NCBI GenBank assembly: GCA_050874705.1
Contig: JBNMLE010000041.1
Coordinates: 1 to 8,443 of the forward strand
Direction of reading: 5' to 3'
Length of the DNA stretch: 8,443 bases
Source of the DNA: Fiminaster sp050874705
GTDB taxonomy: Bacteria; Bacillota_I; Bacilli_A; RFN20; CAG-826
The notes under the pieces were generated by a model that saw only the letters and a program-made list of their open reading frames with translations, had not been told where the DNA came from and ran no database searches. Positions 1-5,256 of this stretch are shown in pieces (within the stretch, counting starts at the first letter, position 1; each line of letters opens with the position of its first letter). The position numbers and the translations under genes are program-made.

Positions 1-65
1 ATATTTTATTATTAAACATAAATCAATAGAAGATTTTAGCGTTAATTATTTCTTAAGTTTTATGG
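1..65. other. AT-rich non-coding stretch at the left edge
   Basis: This short stretch lies beyond the terminator that closes the minus-strand operon. I see no convincing gene in it. The plus strand has an open frame from the left edge that runs through the terminator and ends at about position 157 inside the hydrolase gene on the other strand. It has no homology I recognise and is most likely chance in AT-rich DNA. On the minus strand a TTGATT box followed 17 nt later by TAT at the window edge could be the start of a promoter for a gene further left, but the -10 box is cut off, so it cannot be judged. Confidence 0.5.
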
Positions 66-90
66 AAATAAAAACGCCTTTTTCAAGGCG
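66..90 (-). terminator. Rho-independent terminator of the operon
   Basis: Read on the minus strand, a perfect 6-bp stem CGCCTT/AAGGCG closes a GAAA tetraloop and is followed directly by the T-rich run TTTTTATTT (plus-strand positions 66-74). GAAA is a GNRA loop, which stabilises short stems. The hairpin begins 6 nt after the TAA of the hydrolase gene, so it should end the whole pcrA-to-hydrolase transcript. In the plus direction the hairpin is followed by CATTTATTATTT, a poor U-tract, so it looks mainly one-directional. Confidence 0.88.
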
Positions 91-96
91 CATTTA

Positions 97-1032
97 TTAT
101 TTCAAGAACGATTCTGCTTTAGGACATTTTCTATCCACAAAAGCGAGAATGTCTTGATAAATTTCTTTTTTATTATCTTCATTTAATATTTCATGACGAA
201 GATCTTTGTAAAGATGTAATTCAACATTTTCAAGACCTAATTTTTCATAAAGCTTAGCTAATTTTGCAGGTCCTTTTCCATGAGCTCCAACAGGATCATC
301 ATCACCCGCAACAATTAGAATATTCATATCTTTACGAATTTTATTTAAAAATTTCCTTTTATAAAGACGATTAAGACCTTTCATGAATTCATAGAAAAAT
401 CCGTGAGTGGAAATATATCCAGTTTGAGGATCAGCAATATAATCCGCAACATTGGTTGGACTTAAACTAATCCAATTTGATTCGCTTACTTCATCAAAAT
501 GTTTTTCATATTGTTTAAATAACAAACCATTCATCTTGTAGAATTTTTTATCGCGATTTTTCTTAGTTAAGCAAAGTCTTGTAATAAATTTTCCGAAAGC
601 ATATGCAAATTTCGCATTTGGTCCATTTGTACCCACTAAAACAACTTTATTAATGTGTTCAGTGAATCTTTGAATATAATCTTGAAGCATAAATGAACCC
701 ATTGAGTGAGCGATAATTGTTGTTGGTAAACAAGATACTCTACAATGAGTTACAATCTCATCAATATTTTTAACTGATTTAGAGAAAAACGAAGTCGGAA
801 CAACGCCTAATTTATCAGGTGTTGGTGCATTTAATCCTTGTCCATAATGGTCAAAACAGAAAACATCATAACCATTCTCATTAAGGTATTTTGCAAAGTC
901 ATCGTAACGTAAAGCATATTCTTCCATGCCAGTAACAATAATTACATTGCCTTTTGGTTCTTTAATTGTCCAAGCATAGCCATACATTGTATCGCCAAAC
1001 TTGTTTACAAATGATACTTCATCTCTTGCCAT
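97..1032 (-). CDS. Alpha/beta hydrolase, lysophospholipase / monoacylglycerol lipase type (Hydrolase_4 family)
   Basis: This 311-residue protein has the serine-hydrolase fold of the PldB/monoacylglycerol lipase group. It has no signal peptide or membrane segment, so it is probably cytoplasmic. The strand before the oxyanion loop and the RYDDFAKYL helix lie at about 30-50, followed by FDHYGQG at 60-66. The nucleophile elbow is AHSMGS (108-113, Ser110). A cap region spans about 140-225. The acid is in GDDDPVG (243-249, likely Asp246) and the base in LRHEILNE (His280). The triad is complete, so the enzyme should be active, probably on a lipid acyl ester; the substrate cannot be read from sequence. 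Two positions depart from the family norm: Thr34-Gly35 stands where His-Gly is usual, and Ala108 replaces the first Gly of GHSMGG. The ATG is preceded by AAGGAGG at 6 nt spacing, and this site overlaps the galE stop codon. It is the last gene before the terminator. Confidence 0.87.
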   Translation of the reverse strand: MARDEVSFVNKFGDTMYGYAWTIKEPKGNVIIVTGMEEYALRYDDFAKYLNENGYDVFCFDHYGQGLNAPTPDKLGVVPTSFFSKSVKNIDEIVTHCRVSCLPTTIIAHSMGSFMLQDYIQRFTEHINKVVLVGTNGPNAKFAYAFGKFITRLCLTKKNRDKKFYKMNGLLFKQYEKHFDEVSESNWISLSPTNVADYIADPQTGYISTHGFFYEFMKGLNRLYKRKFLNKIRKDMNILIVAGDDDPVGAHGKGPAKLAKLYEKLGLENVELHLYKDLRHEILNEDNKKEIYQDILAFVDRKCPKAESFLK

Positions 1033-1038
1033 ATTTTT

Positions 1039-1045
1039 CCTCCTT
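1039..1045 (-). promoter_or_regulatory. Strong ribosome binding site of the hydrolase gene, overlapping the galE stop
   Basis: AAGGAGG on the minus strand lies 6 nt before the hydrolase ATG. The first two bases belong to the galE TAA stop, so a ribosome ending galE covers the site. This fixes the hydrolase start and gives it its own efficient initiation signal. Confidence 0.85.
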
Positions 1046-2063
1046 AATTTAACCCATCAGGGTTTTTCTTTTGATAATTCCATGAATCTCGGCAGCAATC
1101 AACAATATTATATTTTGCCACAAAACCAATTTCATTTTTTGCTTTTGTCGCATCAGCGTAGCAAACCGCTATGTCGCCTTGTCTTCTTGGAGCAAAGACA
1201 TATGGAATATTTATGTTATTAGCCTTCATAAAGGCGTTAACAAGTTCAAGAACGCTTGTTCCAACACTTGTACCTAAATTATAAACTACAAGTCCTGGAT
1301 TTTCTTCTAATTTTCTTAAAGCCAATAAATGACCATGCGCCAAATCGACAACATGAATATAATCTCTTACACATGTTCCATCTTTTGTATCATAATCATT
1401 TCCAAAAATTCTTAGCATTGGAAGCTTTCCTGAAGCAACTTGTGTTACATAAGGCATCAAGTTATTTGGAATGCCTCTTGGATCTTCGCCTATTAAACCG
1501 GATTTATGCGCTCCAATAGGGTTAAAATATCTAAGAATTGCAATGTTAAATGATTTATCTTCTTTATAAAGTTTATTTAACATTTCTTCAATTTTTACTT
1601 TTGTTTCAGCGTATGGATTAGTGACTTCGCCGATAGGATCAGTTTCTTTAATTGGCACTCTTTTAGGGGAACCATAAACGGTTGCACTAGAAGAAAAGAT
1701 AATGTTTTTAACACCATGTTTTTTCATCATAGATAAAAGAGTAATTGTGCTGCCAATATTGTTATCATAATAAAGTTGAGGTTTTTCAACCGATTCACCA
1801 ACAGCTTTTAAGCCCGCAAAATGAATAACACTTCCAATGCTATTTTTAGCAAATATTTCATCCATAAGTTTTTCATCACGAACATCTGCTTGATAAAAAA
1901 TAGGACGAACACCACATATTTTTTCAATGCGATTCAAAACTTCTAATTTACTATTGCATAAATTATCGACAATAATTGGATTATAACCATTTTCAATTAA
2001 TTCAATAACAGTGTGTGAGCCAATATAACCAAGTCCACCAGTAACTAAAATATTTTTATTCAT
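1044..2063 (-). CDS. galE: UDP-glucose 4-epimerase GalE
   Basis: GalE interconverts UDP-glucose and UDP-galactose in the cytoplasm using bound NAD+. The protein is 339 residues, close to the 338 of E. coli GalE, and aligns with it from memory without gaps at key sites. The NAD-binding GxxGxxG is at 9-15 (TGGLGYIGSH region). HFAGLKAVGESV is at 81-92, and SSSATVYG at 124-131 holds the catalytic Ser126. YAETK gives the Tyr151 and Lys155 pair. RYFNPIGAH (178-186) and GEDPRGIPNNLMPYV (192-206) build the nucleotide-sugar site. APRRQGD is at 291-297. Cys301 sits where E. coli has the bulky Tyr299, which suggests that UDP-GlcNAc/UDP-GalNAc may also be accepted. The ATG lies 2 nt after the gatB stop and has no good ribosome binding site, so translation probably depends on gatB. 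No other Leloir gene is in view. Confidence 0.95.
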   Translation of the reverse strand: MNKNILVTGGLGYIGSHTVIELIENGYNPIIVDNLCNSKLEVLNRIEKICGVRPIFYQADVRDEKLMDEIFAKNSIGSVIHFAGLKAVGESVEKPQLYYDNNIGSTITLLSMMKKHGVKNIIFSSSATVYGSPKRVPIKETDPIGEVTNPYAETKVKIEEMLNKLYKEDKSFNIAILRYFNPIGAHKSGLIGEDPRGIPNNLMPYVTQVASGKLPMLRIFGNDYDTKDGTCVRDYIHVVDLAHGHLLALRKLEENPGLVVYNLGTSVGTSVLELVNAFMKANNINIPYVFAPRRQGDIAVCYADATKAKNEIGFVAKYNIVDCCRDSWNYQKKNPDGLN

Positions 2064-2087
2064 AATTATCTTTTTTGAAGTTCCTTT
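2061..2087 (-). promoter_or_regulatory. gatB/galE junction without a well-placed ribosome binding site
   Basis: On the minus strand the gatB TAA is followed by TT and then the galE ATG. The only Shine-Dalgarno-like run, AAAGGAA, ends 17 nt before the ATG, which is too far for normal initiation; nearer sequence is just A-rich. The likely mode is re-initiation by ribosomes that finish gatB. Every other internal gene in the cluster has a recognisable site 6 to 9 nt from its start. Confidence 0.55.
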
Positions 2088-3496
2088 AATAATAATTCAT
2101 TAGTCATTTTTGGATTGACTTTACCTTGTGATTTTTTCATAACTTGTCCAACAAGGAAACCAAGTGCTCTACCTTTTCCTTCTTTATAGTCAACAATTGC
2201 TTGAGGATTTTCTTCTAATACTTTATTTATAATTTCAATTACAAAAGATTCGTCGGAAACTTGTGATGCAATTCCAAGCGCTTTCTTTGCTTCACTTGCT
2301 TCGATATTATCTTTAATCATTTTTGCAAATATTTCTTTTGCTTGATTAGAGTTAATTTCGTTTTTGTTGATCATATTAACTAATCCAACAAGTGAAGGTG
2401 GTATCATGTTGAAATCATTAATCGTTAAGAAATTTTTGTTCAAATAACCCGCAATTTCCACATTAATCCAGTTAGCGAGCATTTTATAAGATGAAGAAAT
2501 TTTTGCACATTCATCAAAATATTTTGCTACATCTTTATCTGCAATTAATAGTGACGCATCATATTCGCTTAATCCAAATTGATTTAAATATCTTTCTTTT
2601 TTGACTTGAGCTAATTCAGGGCAAGATTTAATTGCTGAATCAACAAATTCATCGGACATTTTTATTGGAGTAATATTGTCTTCTGGGAAATATTTATAAT
2701 CAACTGCATCAGTTTTAACACGCATTAAAATCGTTTCGTTTTTAACGGAATCATATCTTCTTGTTTCTTGTCTAATAGGTTCGTTATTCAATAACAATTT
2801 TGTTTGTCTTTCGATTTCAAAATCAATTGCTTTTTGAATATATGAAATTGAGTTAATATTTTTAATTTCAACTTTTGTTCCAAATTTGTCAGAGCCATAT
2901 GGTCTTAATGAAATATTAACGTCACAACGAAGTGAACCTTCTTCCATTTTGCCATCGCTTACATCAGAAAATACTACAATTGAACGAATGGTTTCGACAT
3001 ATTTCATTGCTTCTTCACCGCTTCTAATTTCAGGGCGAGAAACAATTTCAATCAATGGTGTTCCAGCGCGATTATAATTTAACAATGTGAAATCTTTGAA
3101 GTGAAGTTGTTTACATGTATCTTCTTCAATATGAAGTCTTTCAATACCTATTTTTCTTTTTCCTGTGCTAACATCAATTTCTAAGTAACCATCAGATCCA
3201 ATTGGTCTAAGATTTTGTGTAATTTGATATCCCTTTGGAAGATCGCTATAGAAATAATTCTTTCTATCGAAATGAAGTTCGTGATCAATATTCATATGAA
3301 GAGCATTTGATACACGAATTGCATAGATAACAGCTTCTTTGTTAACTGTTGGCATTGTTCCTGGGAAAGCAATGTCTAAAGGCGCTATTTGGGTATTAGG
3401 TTCTTTTCCATATGTGACAGGTGCACTAGAAAACATTTTACTTTTTGTTTTTAATTCGACGTGTATTTCAAGTCCGATAACTGGTTCAAAATTCAT
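2066..3496 (-). CDS. gatB: Asp-tRNA(Asn)/Glu-tRNA(Gln) amidotransferase subunit B
   Basis: GatB binds misacylated Glu-tRNA(Gln) or Asp-tRNA(Asn), activates the side-chain carboxylate with ATP and accepts ammonia channelled from GatA. From the chosen start it is 476 residues, the usual length. The catalytic cradle shows GLEIHVEL (8-15), YFYSDLPKGYQITQ (81-94), HIEEDT (122-127), PLIEIVS (137-143), MEEGSLRCDVNIS (174-186) and VEIKNINS (209-216). His12, Glu124/Glu125 and Glu151 fall where I recall the metal and phosphorylation site of the S. aureus enzyme. The C-terminal helical and YqeY-like tRNA-binding tail ends with GKGRALGFLVGQVMKKSQGKVNP. The Cys cluster found in many GatB proteins after SKMF is absent here (SSAPVTYGKEP), as I recall for Bacilli. 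The frame stays open upstream to a GTG at 3523 and an ATG at 3517, but the AAAGGAG site and the conserved N-terminus favour the ATG at 3496. That leaves 4 bp after gatA. Confidence 0.96.
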   Translation of the reverse strand: MNFEPVIGLEIHVELKTKSKMFSSAPVTYGKEPNTQIAPLDIAFPGTMPTVNKEAVIYAIRVSNALHMNIDHELHFDRKNYFYSDLPKGYQITQNLRPIGSDGYLEIDVSTGKRKIGIERLHIEEDTCKQLHFKDFTLLNYNRAGTPLIEIVSRPEIRSGEEAMKYVETIRSIVVFSDVSDGKMEEGSLRCDVNISLRPYGSDKFGTKVEIKNINSISYIQKAIDFEIERQTKLLLNNEPIRQETRRYDSVKNETILMRVKTDAVDYKYFPEDNITPIKMSDEFVDSAIKSCPELAQVKKERYLNQFGLSEYDASLLIADKDVAKYFDECAKISSSYKMLANWINVEIAGYLNKNFLTINDFNMIPPSLVGLVNMINKNEINSNQAKEIFAKMIKDNIEASEAKKALGIASQVSDESFVIEIINKVLEENPQAIVDYKEGKGRALGFLVGQVMKKSQGKVNPKMTNELLLKELQKR

Positions 3497-3500
3497 ACCA

Positions 3501-4958
3501 TTATTCTCCTTTCGCATACACACCTTTTAAATGTGTTATATTTTCAACTTCTTTTGATATATTAAATAATTTTGCTTCTTCAAAAGCTCTTCCCATCATA
3601 TTAGAACCAAATGGGAAACCATTTTTAAATCCTAATGGAAGAGTAATTGAAGGAAGGCCTGCAAAATTACCTAATGCTAAATGGTTATCTGCGATTAAAT
3701 ATTCATCAGAAAGTCTATCACTACTTTCGCCAATTTTTGGAGCGATTGTAGGCGCTGCTGGAACATAAATAAAATCATATTTTTCTAAAATTTTATTAAC
3801 AGCATCAACTATTCTTCTTCTATTCCTTTGAGCGCGAATAAATAAATCGTTTTGGTTTTCTCTCATAAGAGCGAATGAACCAAAGACGAAACGACGTTTA
3901 ATAAGTTCACTAAAGCCTTTTGTTCTTGCCTTAGACATAACTTCTTGATATGTGTTTTCATCATAATATGGACCAAATTTAATTCCATCCAAATTAGCAT
4001 TATTGCTTGTCGCTTCAGCACAAGAAATAACAAAATATGTTGGAAGAATACTTTCAAGTAATTTTTGATCCATATCAACAAAATCCACGATTACACCTTT
4101 TTCTTTCAAGGAATCACAATTCTTTATAAAGGCTTCTTTAATATCGTTATCTTTAATTGCGACTAAGATTTGTTTAATAACAGCGACCTTATAGCCTTTA
4201 ACAGGAGCATCAATGTTTTTAACATAATCATCAACATTTTTAGTTGAGGATGTTGAATCATTATCATCACGACCCGCTAAAACATTTAATAATATAGCGG
4301 CATCGTCAACACTTCTTGTGAAATAGCCAACTGTGTCAAGAGATGGGGCAAATGGGAATAACCCATAACGAGAAATTCTACTCCATGTTGGTTTAAATCC
4401 AACTAGTCCACCATATGAAGCAGGTTTACGAATCGAATCGCCTGTGTCACTACCAAGAGCAAATGGAACAATACCTGCTGCAACTGAAGATGCACTACCA
4501 CAACTTGAGCCACCAATTAAATGATTGTGTTCTTTATCATAAGGATTAAATGTTGTTCCTAAATGTCCGGAAGTTCCTGTTCCACCCATTGCAAGTTCAT
4601 CAAGAGTGGATTTGGCGACAGGAATCGCTTTTGCTTTATGTAATTTTTCAACAACTGTTGCGTCATAAACAGGTACATATCCATTCAAAATGTTACTGCT
4701 TCCTGTTGTTGGAACATCTTTAGTTGAAAAATTATCTTTAATAATAAAAGGTATGCCCCAAAGCATATTATTTTCTTCTGGTTCACCTAATTTTGAAGCG
4801 AGTTCAAGCGCCTCTTTTTCCATAACATATTCAAAAGAATTGTTCGTGTCATTTTTAATTAAATTAAGAGCTTCTTTAACTAAATCAAGAGGTGTTACTT
4901 CTTTCTTAACTAATAATTCGTGAAGTTCTTTAATAGTAAAATCCTTGTAATTCTTCAT
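3501..4958 (-). CDS. gatA: Asp-tRNA(Asn)/Glu-tRNA(Gln) amidotransferase subunit A (amidase)
   Basis: GatA is the glutaminase of the GatCAB complex; it releases ammonia from glutamine for transfer to the tRNA-bound Glu or Asp in GatB. The 485-residue length is normal. The amidase-signature core is clear: GIPFIIKDN (68-76) carries Lys74, GGSSCGSASSVAAG (149-162) carries the cis-Ser Ser151, and GSDTGDSIRKPASYGG (169-184) carries the nucleophile Ser175. The 24-residue step between the two serines matches the family. Further family segments are LDELAMGGTG (119-128), VGFKPTWSRISRYGL (186-200), and LPLGF near the C-terminus. Cys153 and Asp174 replace small residues (usually Gly or Ser, and Gly) beside the catalytic serines. 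The start ATG overlaps the gatC stop by 1 bp (TAATG), with AAAGGTGG 7 nt upstream inside gatC. Coupled translation with gatC and gatB fits the need for a 1:1:1 complex. Confidence 0.97.
   Translation of the reverse strand: MKNYKDFTIKELHELLVKKEVTPLDLVKEALNLIKNDTNNSFEYVMEKEALELASKLGEPEENNMLWGIPFIIKDNFSTKDVPTTGSSNILNGYVPVYDATVVEKLHKAKAIPVAKSTLDELAMGGTGTSGHLGTTFNPYDKEHNHLIGGSSCGSASSVAAGIVPFALGSDTGDSIRKPASYGGLVGFKPTWSRISRYGLFPFAPSLDTVGYFTRSVDDAAILLNVLAGRDDNDSTSSTKNVDDYVKNIDAPVKGYKVAVIKQILVAIKDNDIKEAFIKNCDSLKEKGVIVDFVDMDQKLLESILPTYFVISCAEATSNNANLDGIKFGPYYDENTYQEVMSKARTKGFSELIKRRFVFGSFALMRENQNDLFIRAQRNRRRIVDAVNKILEKYDFIYVPAAPTIAPKIGESSDRLSDEYLIADNHLALGNFAGLPSITLPLGFKNGFPFGSNMMGRAFEEAKLFNISKEVENITHLKGVYAKGE
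3506..3512 (-). promoter_or_regulatory. Ribosome binding site that decides the gatB start
   Basis: AAAGGAG on the minus strand ends 9 nt before the ATG at 3496. It lies inside the last codons of gatA, just before its TAA at 3501-3503. The upstream candidates (GTG at 3523, ATG at 3517) lie before or right next to this site and would add nine residues or fewer outside the conserved MNFEPVIGLEIH start, so they are unlikely. Confidence 0.8.
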
Positions 4959-5254
4959 TATTGTACCACCTTTGGAAGTTTAATTTGTCCGCCCGCTTTG
5001 TGATTAGCATTTCTAAGAGCTTCTTCTCTTGATAATGGTTCTGTAGGTATATCTTCTCTTAAATAAGATGTACTACATTCAAAAGGAAAAGTCATAGGTT
5101 CGTATTTATCAATGCTTTCATCCTCACCTAAAACAAGCATTTGTTTTGTAATAATGTCAAATTCATTTAACAAAGTAATATATTCTTTTTCAGACATGTC
5201 AAATAGCAATCTATTTGCGGCATCTTTAAGAACATAAAGATCATATTTTTTCAT
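4958..5254 (-). CDS. gatC: Asp-tRNA(Asn)/Glu-tRNA(Gln) amidotransferase subunit C
   Basis: GatC is the small subunit that wraps around the GatA-GatB interface and stabilises GatA. The protein is 98 residues, typical for the family. The N-terminal helices run from VLKDAANRLLFDMSEKEY (8-25) to about residue 44, followed by the extended part with YEPMTFPFE. The C-terminal block LREDIPTEPLSREEALRNA (65-83) and the ending GGQIKLPKVVQ match the family's LRED...SREEAL...PKVV pattern well. The first helix is more divergent than usual (FDMSEKEYITLL where LxLSEEE is common). Its ATG follows the ligA TAA by 2 nt and has an ideal AAAAGGAGG site at 7 nt spacing, the best in the cluster, which suggests the gat genes need strong expression within this transcript. 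Confidence 0.95.
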   Translation of the reverse strand: MKKYDLYVLKDAANRLLFDMSEKEYITLLNEFDIITKQMLVLGEDESIDKYEPMTFPFECSTSYLREDIPTEPLSREEALRNANHKAGGQIKLPKVVQ

Positions 5255-5256
5255 TA

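Noticed and set aside
1..42. Possible promoter on the minus strand for a gene left of the window (TTGATT with TAT 17 nt later)
   Set aside because: The -10 element is cut by the edge and such matches are frequent in AT-rich DNA, so it cannot be supported.
2..157. Plus-strand open frame from the left edge through the terminator into the hydrolase 3' end
   Set aside because: It has no recognisable protein similarity, crosses a clear terminator and overlaps a well-supported gene in antisense. Short open frames are expected by chance in such AT-rich DNA.
1001..1222. Plus-strand open frames opposite galE, gatB, gatA and ligA (such as 1001-1222, 1256-1519, 2886-3077, 4690-4923 and 5463-5672)
   Set aside because: All lie antisense to strongly conserved genes, have no recognisable domains and are low-complexity Leu/Phe/Ser-rich, as expected from complementing AT-rich coding DNA.
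3497..3523. Longer gatB start at GTG 3523 or ATG 3517
   Set aside because: The ribosome binding site AAAGGAG lies downstream of these codons, the extra residues are not part of the conserved GatB N-terminus, and the longer form would overlap gatA by 23 bp.
3863..4081. Minus-strand open frame inside gatA in another frame
   Set aside because: It is a shifted-frame shadow of conserved GatA sequence; GatA shows no frameshift there.
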